A stretch of DNA of 64,000 nucleotides. It comes from Azophilus sp965214305 (GTDB taxonomy: Bacteria; Pseudomonadota; Gammaproteobacteria; Pseudomonadales; Azotimanducaceae). The translations under genes were made by a program, and so were the position numbers. Of this stretch, positions 51,928 to 60,532 are shown piece after piece. The DNA is taken from contig OZ243949.1 of assembly GCA_965214305.1 (NCBI GenBank), positions 2,232,001-2,296,000 of the forward strand. The letters are read 5' to 3'. The notes under the pieces were generated by a model. That model had not been told where the DNA came from. It saw only the letters and a list, made by a program, of their open reading frames with translations, and did no database searches. The stretch's first letter is position 1; every line of letters starts with the position of its first letter.

Positions 51928-52161
51928 GAGCCTCTGCCCGGGAAAGAGCGGGGCCCTGGGGCTTCCCTTGCGGCGCCGTTAAGCTCGCTTCGTTCCCCCT
52001 CGCGCCGGCGGGAAGATGGTGCCCAGCGCCGCAAGGGAAGCCCCAGGGCCCCGCTCGCTACCGACTTGCGGCGCCGTTAAGCTCGCTTTGTTCCCCCTCG
52101 CGCCGGCGGGAAGATGGTGTCCAGCGCCGCAAGGGAAGCCCCAGGGCCCCGCTCGCTACCG
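51924..52161. repeat. Element B end followed by element C in tandem
   Basis: CTAGGAGCCTCTGCCCGG (51924) is an element B end. A 111-bp element C follows (51946-52056) with perfect 31-bp inverted arms (GAGCGGGGCCCTGGGGCTTC... and its complement) around CGTTAAGCTCGCTTCGTTCC. A second copy, lacking the outer left arm, repeats about 96 bp in tandem (51967-52063 and 52066-52161). It lies between the convergent gpgS and phosphorylase genes and could form a strong bidirectional hairpin. An element A end (52188-52210) completes the interval. Confidence 0.88.
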
Positions 52162-52205
52162 AGTGGTGCCTTAATCTTGCGCATAGAATGGCTGAGATAC
52201 GCGGA

Positions 52206-54011
52206 CTAAGAGCTTGAGCCGCAAGCACCCTGGTCGAGCCATAGAATTCGGTAAGCCTCCAGATTGAGCCACTGATTAACGGTTATATGGGCATCGGTGA
52301 GCAGGTCTTTGTAGGTGCCGGGTGGCATGCCCAAGTCGGCGCACGACAGGCGTTGGTCTTGGTCGCGCACCGATGCCATTACCAGAATGCTTTGCCGCTC
52401 GCTTTCCCGGCGCATGGCGAAGACACCGGCCGGGCTGGTCAAGACCCGCTGCGCCGCTTCCGGTGCGAACGCTTCCTGGGCGCTACGCAAGGCGATGGTG
52501 CGCCGGAACCAGGCCAACACCGAAGCCTGGATAGACTGCGGGTTCGATAGACGTTCTTCCAAGTCGTCGAGACGCCATCGTCCGCGGTTGATCGACCGGG
52601 TGCGCCCCGTCTCTCCGACGAGACCGAGATCGTTCAATGTGGCCAGCAGGCTATGGATATAGATGGCTGGCGCGCCTTGAAAGCTCATGAGCAGGGCGTG
52701 GGCGGCCAAGTAGGCCGGTAAGTTTTCGGCGCGCCCGCCGAAGGCGGAAAAGGGCGCGATGTTAATTTCATAGGGCGCCAGTTTGGTGCCGTCCTTGCCG
52801 CGGGATTTTTCCCGTAGCGTGACAAAGCCGCCCCGCTCTTGCATGCGTTCAACCAGCCGCCCAATCTCGGCCTCCGGAACCAAGCCTTCCAAGGGTCTGA
52901 GACCGATGCCGTCGTGCGACGCGATCAGGTTGAGGTAGGTGCAGCCATCCGGTGGACTTTCCAAAGCGGCGGCCCATTGGCTTAGATAGGCCGCATTACC
53001 GAAAACATAGCTGTACAGAAGCAGCGGCGACAGGCTGAATTGGTAGACCAGGTGCGCCTCGTCGCCGTCGCCGAAATAGCTCGCATTTTCAGTGTGCGGC
53101 ACATTCGTTTCCGTCAACAATTGCACACCGGGGCGCGCGTAGTCGATCAGCAGGCGCAGTATCCTGACCACCGCGTGGGTTTCCGGCAGGCTCATGCAGC
53201 TGGTGCCCAAACGCTTCCATAGAAACGCAACCGCATCAAGCCGGAGCAGGCGGGCACCTTGGGCGATGTAGAAAAAGAGAATGTCAACGATTTCGTACAA
53301 AACATGCGGATTGGTGAAATCCAGATCGATTTGATCCTCGCTGAATGTGTTCCACACATGGCGGACGCCGGCATAGGTTTGGACAGCGGAGACGAGGGGG
53401 GTTGCTCTCGGCCGCACAACGGCACTGGTGTCGGATTCCTCGGGCAAAGTGATGAAGTAGCGACGGCCGGGGTCACGGCCGCCGATGAAGTCGGCAAACC
53501 ACAGGCTTTCCCGCGAACAGTGGTTGATGACCAGGTCGAACATGGTGTTGTAGTGCTGCGACAGGGCGCGGATGTCCTCCCAGCCGCCGTGGTGGTGGTC
53601 CACTCGCCGATAATCGATGACAGCAAAGCCGTCGTCTGATGAGGATGGAAAGAACGGCAAAATGTGCAGGCGTCCGAAGGTGTTGCCGACCCGAGCCTTA
53701 AGAAAGCGTTGCAGCGTTTGCAGTGGCGGCTGCGCATCCGCAACCAAGGTGTCGGCGTAGACGATCAACATGCAGTCGTTGCGCTCGGCCCGGCTGCGAA
53801 GGGCTTCGGACCCGGCGATGGCCGCGCTGTCCGACGACCACTCCGGATTCACTTCGGCCGGCATGAAAGGGGGTTGGTGCGTTGCCAGATCCACCAGTCG
53901 GGCGGCTGTTTCGCGCGCCAAGGCCGGTGCGTAGAGCAGGGAGAGTTCCCGGGTAAGCCGCTGGGCGAATCGCGTCTGGCAGAGGCTCCTGGCCCGCATG
54001 GCGGCGGGCAC
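52206..54011 (-). CDS. Probable glucosylglycerate phosphorylase (GH13 subfamily 18)
   Basis: 601 residues of the sucrose-phosphorylase-like GH13 family. The nucleophile Asp is in ARLLRLDAVAFLWKRLGT, the acid/base Glu in QLLTETNVPHTEN and the third Asp in IASHDGIGLRP. HILPFFPSSSDDGFAVIDYR is typical of subfamily 18. With gpgS-gpgP facing it and GAPDH behind it, glucosylglycerate (phosphorolysed to glucose-1-phosphate and glycerate) is a better guess than sucrose. Its start overlaps the gap stop by one base. The TAG stop lies in an element A terminus. Substrate inferred. Confidence 0.8.
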   Translation of the reverse strand: MPAAMRARSLCQTRFAQRLTRELSLLYAPALARETAARLVDLATHQPPFMPAEVNPEWSSDSAAIAGSEALRSRAERNDCMLIVYADTLVADAQPPLQTLQRFLKARVGNTFGRLHILPFFPSSSDDGFAVIDYRRVDHHHGGWEDIRALSQHYNTMFDLVINHCSRESLWFADFIGGRDPGRRYFITLPEESDTSAVVRPRATPLVSAVQTYAGVRHVWNTFSEDQIDLDFTNPHVLYEIVDILFFYIAQGARLLRLDAVAFLWKRLGTSCMSLPETHAVVRILRLLIDYARPGVQLLTETNVPHTENASYFGDGDEAHLVYQFSLSPLLLYSYVFGNAAYLSQWAAALESPPDGCTYLNLIASHDGIGLRPLEGLVPEAEIGRLVERMQERGGFVTLREKSRGKDGTKLAPYEINIAPFSAFGGRAENLPAYLAAHALLMSFQGAPAIYIHSLLATLNDLGLVGETGRTRSINRGRWRLDDLEERLSNPQSIQASVLAWFRRTIALRSAQEAFAPEAAQRVLTSPAGVFAMRRESERQSILVMASVRDQDQRLSCADLGMPPGTYKDLLTDAHITVNQWLNLEAYRILWLDQGACGSSS

Positions 54012-55012
54012 TAATCAAACGTCGCCATCATGGCGAGCAGGTCGCAGACCCGATTAGAGTAACCCCACTCGTTGTCGTACCAGCACAAAACCTTCAGGAA
54101 ACGGCCACCGGAGACGCGGGTGAAGGACGCATCGTAAATTGAGGAATGCGGGTTGCCGATGATATCCGAAGACACCACCGGCTCACGGGTGAATGCCAAG
54201 ACATTGCCGAGGCGTTCGGATGCGGCGGCGACCCGTACCGCCTCGTGTACGGCCGCCACGCTGGCCGGCCGCTCAAGCTCCGCAAACAGATCCACCACCG
54301 AGCCGTCGGGTACCGGTACCCGCGAGGCGATGCCATCCAAACGTCCATTGAGCTCCGGCAACACCTCTCCCACCGCCTTGGCGGCCCCGGTGGACGTGGG
54401 GATGATGTTCTCCGCCGCCGCCCGGCTGCGCCGCCAATCGGAATGGGGCACATCGGCCAGGCTTTGATCGTTCGTATAGGCGTGTACGGTGTTAATCACC
54501 CCCTCGCGGATGCCGAACCCGTCGTTGAGCACCTTGGCGATCGGTGCCAGGCAATTGGTGGTGCAACTCGCATTGGAAACGATGCGGTGTTCGGGTTTGA
54601 GGCCTTGATCGTTAACGCCGAGCACCACGGTGTAGTCAATGGCGTCCTTGGCCGGAACGGTCAGCAGTGCTCGGCTGGCGCCGGCCTCCAAGTGCATCGC
54701 CACCTGCTCTCTGGCACGGAATACCCCCGTCGACTCGACCACGGCGTCTACACTCAGGTCTGCCCAGGGCAGTTGCTGCGGGTCGCGTTCCCGAAACATG
54801 CGCGCGCGGGTGCGGGGCGTAACCAGTTCGCCGTCCTTGATGACCGCACCGCCCGCAAAGCGGCCCATGACCGTGTCGTAGGTAAGCAGATAGGCCAGCG
54901 CATCGTGCTCGAACAGGTCGTTGATGGCAACAATCTCGATTTCGTCGCTTTGCTCGGCAATGCGGAATACGGCGCGGCCGATGCGCCCGAACCCGTTGAT
55001 GGCAACACGCAT
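54011..55012 (-). CDS. gap: Glyceraldehyde-3-phosphate dehydrogenase, type I
   Basis: 333 residues. The NAD motif is INGFGRIGRAVFRIAE. The catalytic Cys and His are in SNASCTTNCLAPIAKV and NTVHAYTNDQSLAD. The C-terminal WYDNEWGYSNRVCDLL is standard. It catalyses the oxidative phosphorylation of glyceraldehyde-3-phosphate. The start ATG overlaps the stop of the paralogous upstream gene by one base. Confidence 0.93.
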   Translation of the reverse strand: MRVAINGFGRIGRAVFRIAEQSDEIEIVAINDLFEHDALAYLLTYDTVMGRFAGGAVIKDGELVTPRTRARMFRERDPQQLPWADLSVDAVVESTGVFRAREQVAMHLEAGASRALLTVPAKDAIDYTVVLGVNDQGLKPEHRIVSNASCTTNCLAPIAKVLNDGFGIREGVINTVHAYTNDQSLADVPHSDWRRSRAAAENIIPTSTGAAKAVGEVLPELNGRLDGIASRVPVPDGSVVDLFAELERPASVAAVHEAVRVAAASERLGNVLAFTREPVVSSDIIGNPHSSIYDASFTRVSGGRFLKVLCWYDNEWGYSNRVCDLLAMMATFD

Positions 55013-56061
55013 CAGGCCACCTCCTTGTTTGGCTTGTTTGGGGGTGCCTCAAGGCCGGCGTACAGGGCGACAAGATCCAGAATACGCCGGGCGTGGCCTA
55101 GGGATTCGTGCCACGCAAGCACCTTAATCAACTTCTTTCCGGCCTTCAGGGTGCCCTGTAGATCGACGAGGATGGATTGTGAACAACCCTTGACATCGGA
55201 GGATACGATCGGGTCGTCCGTGGTGGCGATCAGGTCGGGCTCGGTGGCCGCGGCGGCGATGTAGAGATCGTTAACCGTCCGGGGCTCTATGTCCGGGTCC
55301 GCGAACGCCACCGTCATGTCCAGCAACGAGCCCGCCTGCACCGGCACGTTCAGGGCAAAACCGCTGAGCTTGCCGTTGAAGTCCGGCATCAGTCGCTCCA
55401 CCCAATGCGGTGCCGGTGTTTCGTTGGGAATGATGTTCTCCGCCCCGGAACGGCTGCGCCGGTAATCGGGGCCGGCGTAGTCCTGCAGGATCTGATCGCT
55501 GGTGTAGGCGTGTACGGAGGTCAGGGTGGCGTGTTCGATTGCGCCCGCTTCGGCAACGACCTTGAGCGCCAGTGCCATGGCGGTGGTGGAAGCGGAGCCG
55601 GCCGAGATGATGCGATCGCCGGCCTCAATACCGCCCTCATTGACCCCGTAAAGCACGACGCGGTCGATCTCTCCTTCCGGGAGCGTTGACAGCAGCACCC
55701 GCCGGGCACCGTTGTCCAGGTGCGGCCTCAGCGCCTGGGCCGTGCGGAATCGCGCGGTGGTGTCGATGACCAGATCGGCACCGAAAACATCCCAGGGTAT
55801 CTCGGCGGGCTTGTCGGCGGGTAGCAGTCGGGTTTTGCATGGTGGCTTGCCGCTTTGCGTCCGCTGGCCGACCAGGTAGTTCCCCTCAAGCCGCACGGGA
55901 ATCCGGCGCGACCCGGACTTGGTGAGCAGATGATGCAGTATTTCCGGCCGACCGATGTCGGAGACGGCGACCAGATCGTAGCGCACATCGTCGAGTGCGA
56001 GCCGATAGATCTGGCGGCCAATCTGGCCGAAGCCCATCATGCCGATGCGAATGCTGTTCAA
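55012..56061 (-). CDS. GAPDH-like paralogue lacking the catalytic cysteine
   Basis: 349 residues with full-length GAPDH organisation: NAD motif MMGFGQIGRQIYRLALDD and a C-terminal KKLIKVLAWHESLGHARRIL. Aligned without gaps, SNASCTTNCLAP of active enzymes corresponds to SAGSASTTAMAL, so the catalytic Cys is Ala. The catalytic His is kept (TSVHAYTSDQ) and RSRSGAENIIPN is conserved. It cannot form the usual thiohemiacetal, so it may be a regulatory or binding subunit, or act on a different chemistry. It lies in one operon with true gap, the phosphorylase and probably the symporter. Confidence 0.8.
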   Translation of the reverse strand: MNSIRIGMMGFGQIGRQIYRLALDDVRYDLVAVSDIGRPEILHHLLTKSGSRRIPVRLEGNYLVGQRTQSGKPPCKTRLLPADKPAEIPWDVFGADLVIDTTARFRTAQALRPHLDNGARRVLLSTLPEGEIDRVVLYGVNEGGIEAGDRIISAGSASTTAMALALKVVAEAGAIEHATLTSVHAYTSDQILQDYAGPDYRRSRSGAENIIPNETPAPHWVERLMPDFNGKLSGFALNVPVQAGSLLDMTVAFADPDIEPRTVNDLYIAAAATEPDLIATTDDPIVSSDVKGCSQSILVDLQGTLKAGKKLIKVLAWHESLGHARRILDLVALYAGLEAPPNKPNKEVA

Positions 56062-56074
56062 TTAATTCATCCTC

Positions 56075-57661
56075 CTATGTGCCGAGAACAATCGGTGTGA
56101 GCCAGCCAATCAGCAGCATGACCGCAAACGCCAGCAGCAGGGTAACGGTTTCGCCGCGCCGCCAGACGATGCCCCCGAGGGTGTTGCTGGCTGCCTGGGC
56201 GTCTGCCGCCGCACTGCGCCCCGGTCGCGCGCCGGCAGCGGCCAGCAGGGCGACGCTGATGGAGGTGACGCAGCCGATCAGATTCCACCAAAGCCAGAAC
56301 ACCTGGGGCTGCGCAATCCAGAGATAGATGTTCAGGCTCACCCCCGTCAACAGGCCGGCATTAGCGGCGCTCGAACCCACTCCGGGCCTTAGGATCGCGA
56401 GCAGAAAAGTCGCCAGTATCGGCCCGTAAAATATCGAGCCGATCATGTTGATCGCTTCAATCACCGTGGGCGCGATGTCGCCGGTGAAAACCGATAGCAC
56501 CATAATGACAACACCCCAGAACACCACCGTCGCGCGCGACCAGTACACAGCATTCGCGCCGCCGGGCTTTTTGCCGCTTAAGCGCGTGTAATCTTCAACG
56601 CAGACGGCCGAGAGGGAGTTCACCACCGAACTTAGGGAAGACATTGATGCCGCCAGCAGGGCCACGATCAGCAATCCGATCAGCCCATTGGGCATATACT
56701 GGACGATGAACAGCGGCACCAGCGTATCCGGGGCTTGCGGATCCAGCTGGGCCAGAAAATCCGGGTTCAGTACCGTGAAAACGCCGAGTACGAGACCGGT
56801 ACAGCAGTACAGCAGCACCACCGGAAATCTGGCCAGCCCGTTCAGCATCAGAATACGCCTGACCGAGGCCGTATCTCTTGCGGACAGGGTGCGTTGCGCC
56901 TCGGTCTGATCGCAGCCGTAATAGGATGCGTAGAGCACGATGCCGCCGAAAAGCATCGGCCAAAGCCCCCATTCATCGCCCGCAAAGCCCCAGGAATCCG
57001 TGCGCAGAACGGTTAGGCGGCTGCTGTCGATATTTGCCATAAAGACATCGAAACCACCCATGCCGTGCAATGAGAACAGCAGGATCAGGGTGATACCGGA
57101 GAGTATCAGGAGCATCTGCGCCGCGTCCGAATAGACCACGGCCTTCATGCCGCCCTGAAATGAATAGATGAGCGTGATCACACCGATCACGGCGATGGCG
57201 GCGTAAAAGTTGATGCCCATGACGGTGTTGAGAATGAGCGCGGTTGCGTAGATGGCCACGCTGGTGCCGAAAGCGCGGCTGACCATGAACACCAGCGAGA
57301 TCAGCAGACGGGTGGAGAGACCGAAACGGCTTTCGAGAAAATCGTAGATGCTCAGTACGCCGGAGCGGTACAGGGCCGGCAGCACATAGACCATGAGCAG
57401 CAGCATGGCGAGCGGCACGGCGAACTCGTAGGACAGCCAGACCATGCCGCCACCCTCGCGCAGCCCGACGAAGGCGGGTGCCGAGATGAAGCTGATGGCC
57501 GACAGCTGGGTGGCCATAACCGACAGGGTCAGCGGAAAGACGCCGAGTTGCCGGCCCCCGAGAAAATAGTCCTTTTTGGAATGCTGCTGCTTGCAGAAGT
57601 AGCCAAGGCCAAGCAGCCCCGCCAGATAGGCGATGATGATGGCGTAATCGAGGACATTCAT
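56075..57661 (-). CDS. Sodium:solute symporter (SSS family)
   Basis: 528 residues with about 13-14 hydrophobic segments (e.g. AIIIAYLAGLLGLGYF, NFYAAIAVIGVITLIYSFQG). The SSS signature is around DYFLGGRQLGVFPLTLSVMA and LRTDSWGFAGDEWGL. An uptake role for a sugar or sugar acid such as glucosylglycerate or glycerate is inferred from its place, 13 bp upstream of the GAPDH-like gene and downstream of a TonB receptor. The substrate cannot be read from the sequence. Confidence 0.85.
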   Translation of the reverse strand: MNVLDYAIIIAYLAGLLGLGYFCKQQHSKKDYFLGGRQLGVFPLTLSVMATQLSAISFISAPAFVGLREGGGMVWLSYEFAVPLAMLLLMVYVLPALYRSGVLSIYDFLESRFGLSTRLLISLVFMVSRAFGTSVAIYATALILNTVMGINFYAAIAVIGVITLIYSFQGGMKAVVYSDAAQMLLILSGITLILLFSLHGMGGFDVFMANIDSSRLTVLRTDSWGFAGDEWGLWPMLFGGIVLYASYYGCDQTEAQRTLSARDTASVRRILMLNGLARFPVVLLYCCTGLVLGVFTVLNPDFLAQLDPQAPDTLVPLFIVQYMPNGLIGLLIVALLAASMSSLSSVVNSLSAVCVEDYTRLSGKKPGGANAVYWSRATVVFWGVVIMVLSVFTGDIAPTVIEAINMIGSIFYGPILATFLLAILRPGVGSSAANAGLLTGVSLNIYLWIAQPQVFWLWWNLIGCVTSISVALLAAAGARPGRSAAADAQAASNTLGGIVWRRGETVTLLLAFAVMLLIGWLTPIVLGT

Positions 57662-57753
57662 AGGGGGCGCGTGGCGCGGCTATTGGCCTTGCGTGGCCAT
57701 CGGCCCCGGGCCCGCTCGCTGCTGAAATAAGCCCGGATTCCACGCCATGCGGG

Positions 57754-60318
57754 CTAGAAGTCGTACGATAGCCTGAGCGAGATGCGCCGGGGCAGGATCG
57801 GTCGCCCGACGAAGAACTGCGCTGGCTGGCCCGACTGGGCGTTGCCCTGTCTCGGTGAGCCTTCGGTGATGCCTTGGCTGTCCGTCAGGTTAAACACATG
57901 CAGGCTGATGCGGATGCTGTCGTCGTTGGCGAAGCTGAGGCTGTATCCGGCCTCCAGCCGCCAAAGCCCATAGGAATCGAGGCTGACGGTATTCGAATCG
58001 TTGGCGAAATTGCTGCCGTGATAGTTGTACATCAGCAATGCATCGAAGCCCGCCATGTCGAAACGGGCACCGAAATTGGCCATCTCGGTCGGCTGCCGGC
58101 GCAGTTCGTTGCCGACAATCGCCGGATTGCCCTCGGCCTCGGTGAACTCGTGCTCGCGCAGCGTGACATTGGCGTTCAGACTGATGTAATCGTTCAGGTA
58201 CCAGACCAGGCCGGCTTCAATGCCGTAAGCCTCGGTAGATTGCAGCGATACGTCTTCGATGATGTTGCCGGGGTTGTTGGGGTCGTTGATGAAGTCAACA
58301 TTGCGCCGGTCGTCGAGCGTCGATAGGAAGAACAACGCCTGAGCGGAGATCGCCTCGGTCTCGTATTTCAGGCCGATCTCGACCGTGTCGATGATTTCGC
58401 CTTCGTAGGAGGCCAGCTCGCCCTGCGCATTGAACGGCACACTGCGGATCTGCGGGAAAAAGAAGCCGCGCGAGGCGTTGGCGAATAGGTTGAACTCATC
58501 GTTCAAGCGGTAGAGCGCACCGGCGGAAAAGGCCCATTCGGTGGCGCTGAGAGAATCGCTGGTGAGCGAACCGTTGGTGTAGCTGACGGCCTCGATGAGA
58601 TTGTTGACGCTCGGATCATTGCTCATCACATGGGGGCTGGTGTTGAACTGTTTGACATCGCCTTCAAGGCGCTCGACGCGCACGCCGACATCGAAGGACC
58701 ACCGGCCAGCCTCGACCTGATCGGCCACATAGAAGGCATAGCGGCGCGCACTGCGGTCGCGGTTGCCGGTCAGGCCGTTGCTTCTGGCCAACCCGTTGCG
58801 GGTCCAGTGATACATCGCGTTCGGATCCTCCGCCATGACCAGCTGTCCCGCAGCATCTTCAACCACGCCCATCAGATGCACGTCCACCAGCAACGGGGCG
58901 TTGCGGAAATCGGCCAGATAGGTGGTGATGTAGTTGAGGTCGTCGGCCTGGGAGTTCGAGAAGAAGCCGCCGATGGTCAGCCCATGCACGGTTTCGCCAA
59001 TGGAGAACTCGCCGCTCACGCTCGCTTCCACCGACATGTCGGTGGCGTCCCGCCAGCGGTCCAGGGTGCGGTTGCCGAACACGAGATCGCCCGGAGCGAG
59101 ATTCATGCCGGACTGCACATAGTGGAATGAAGCTTGGCTGTGGAAAGCCGGATCAATGTCCCGCCGACTGAGGTACTCGGATTGGGTCTCGGGCGTGTTC
59201 GGGCCCAAGGCGTCGCCATCAAGGAATAAATTGAACTGGTGGTCGTAGTGCGCGTAGCGCAGCTTGGCGTTCAGCGTCCAGGCGTCGTTGAGGTCCCTGT
59301 CGAGCACCGCGGCGATCATCTGCCCCTGGGTGAGCACGCCGTCGTTGATCGGCGTCTGGAAGCGGCCGTCCGGTGTGTCGTAGCCGAGACCGATCGCCTC
59401 GACCGTGTTCATGGTGAACACCTTGGCGCCGTCGTTGCCGTCAACGCGCTTGCGTGAATTGCCGTCAACGGGCAGGGGCAGGAAGAATTGCACACTGTCG
59501 TCGATCCACTGGGTATAAAGCGTCAGGGCGCCGGAACCGTCGCCGAACTCATGCCGAATGTTGCCCCGAAGCTGAAAGCCCTCGGTGTCGAGGCCCGATT
59601 CGAGCGGGCCCTCATCGGTGCGAAAGTAGCCGGAGAACGCATAGAAGGTGTTGGAAGTGGCGCCGCCGATGGGGCCGCTGAAGAAGACATCGCCGCGAAA
59701 CCGGCCTTCCTCGGCGGCTTCAAGTTGCACCGTGCCCAGCGGTTCCGGGCCGCCGGTGGCGGAGATGTAGTTGATGATGCCGGCCACCGAGCCGGGGCCG
59801 AAAAGGTTCGACACGCCACCGCTCACGAACTCCGCGCGCTCGATGCCGAGGTCGTTGCGGAAATAGACATCAAAGGCGGAGGAATTCAGTCCGAAGGTCG
59901 TGAATGCGGGCATGCCGTCATACAGCAGCGGGGTAAATGAAAACTGGCCACCCGAGGGCAGGGCGCGGTGAAAGACGTTGGTGGCCACTTCGCCGCCGCC
60001 GCCCTCGGCGCTGATGCCGGGCAGTTGAGTCATGATGTCGGCTTGGCTTGACGAGGTGAAAGACCTCAGATCCCGCTCATTGAAGCTGGCCACCGACTGC
60101 GGCGTTTCAAAGCCGGTGCGCTCGACGCCGGTGCCGGTGACGACGATCTCCTCAATGACACCGCTTCCACCCGATTGCGTTGATTGTTGTGCCGATTGCT
60201 GGGCAGACACCGGGGAGGTTATCAGTGCCGACAACAGGGCCGCCACGGCCACTGTTTGCGATAAGATATATTGGCGAGTGTTTAAATCACTCTGCCTTGG
60301 CCTTGCTTCCATTTCCAA
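57754..60318 (-). CDS. TonB-dependent outer membrane receptor
   Basis: 854 residues. After a basic N-terminus and signal peptide (VAVAALLSALITSPVSAQQS) comes a plug domain with the TonB-box-like VIEEIVVTGTGVERTGFETP, ADIMTQLPGISAEGGGG and FGPGSVAGIINYISATGG. The rest is a beta-barrel ending in an aromatic residue (RRISLRLSYDF). It would import a substrate too large or scarce for porins. Position suggests the same substrate as the symporter and phosphorylase. The stop is within TCTAGCCCGC, resembling an element A terminus. A palindrome at 60391 may control it. Confidence 0.9.
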   Translation of the reverse strand: MEMEARPRQSDLNTRQYILSQTVAVAALLSALITSPVSAQQSAQQSTQSGGSGVIEEIVVTGTGVERTGFETPQSVASFNERDLRSFTSSSQADIMTQLPGISAEGGGGEVATNVFHRALPSGGQFSFTPLLYDGMPAFTTFGLNSSAFDVYFRNDLGIERAEFVSGGVSNLFGPGSVAGIINYISATGGPEPLGTVQLEAAEEGRFRGDVFFSGPIGGATSNTFYAFSGYFRTDEGPLESGLDTEGFQLRGNIRHEFGDGSGALTLYTQWIDDSVQFFLPLPVDGNSRKRVDGNDGAKVFTMNTVEAIGLGYDTPDGRFQTPINDGVLTQGQMIAAVLDRDLNDAWTLNAKLRYAHYDHQFNLFLDGDALGPNTPETQSEYLSRRDIDPAFHSQASFHYVQSGMNLAPGDLVFGNRTLDRWRDATDMSVEASVSGEFSIGETVHGLTIGGFFSNSQADDLNYITTYLADFRNAPLLVDVHLMGVVEDAAGQLVMAEDPNAMYHWTRNGLARSNGLTGNRDRSARRYAFYVADQVEAGRWSFDVGVRVERLEGDVKQFNTSPHVMSNDPSVNNLIEAVSYTNGSLTSDSLSATEWAFSAGALYRLNDEFNLFANASRGFFFPQIRSVPFNAQGELASYEGEIIDTVEIGLKYETEAISAQALFFLSTLDDRRNVDFINDPNNPGNIIEDVSLQSTEAYGIEAGLVWYLNDYISLNANVTLREHEFTEAEGNPAIVGNELRRQPTEMANFGARFDMAGFDALLMYNYHGSNFANDSNTVSLDSYGLWRLEAGYSLSFANDDSIRISLHVFNLTDSQGITEGSPRQGNAQSGQPAQFFVGRPILPRRISLRLSYDF

Positions 60319-60390
60319 CTCTCCATTATCCCAATTTTGATGATTGACACCGCAGGCGAGGCGCTTGTGGTCATTTATGTGTGCCTATTA

Positions 60391-60424
60391 GTCTAGTCTA
60401 GACCAGACCCCCCCCTGTCTAGTC
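60391..60424. promoter_or_regulatory. Candidate operator upstream of the TonB receptor operon
   Basis: GTCTAGTCTAGACCAGAC (60391-60408) is an 18-base near-perfect palindrome (8 of 9 pairs). A half-site CTGTCTAGTCC follows at 60415-60425. It lies 73-106 bases before the receptor ATG (60318). The regulator is unknown. Confidence 0.5.
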
Positions 60425-60532
60425 CCACCCTGGCTCGGATGGAAATCCGCCGTTTGCGTCACTCTGTTGCGCCGACTCTGTTGCGCCAGCCTTTGTCATT
60501 GTCGTGGATGTTATGCGGAATGATGCGTGGGC

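Noticed and set aside
57874..59940. Long plus-strand frames opposite the TonB receptor gene
   Set aside because: Antisense frames produced by high GC; no start signals or motifs, while the minus-strand receptor is convincing.
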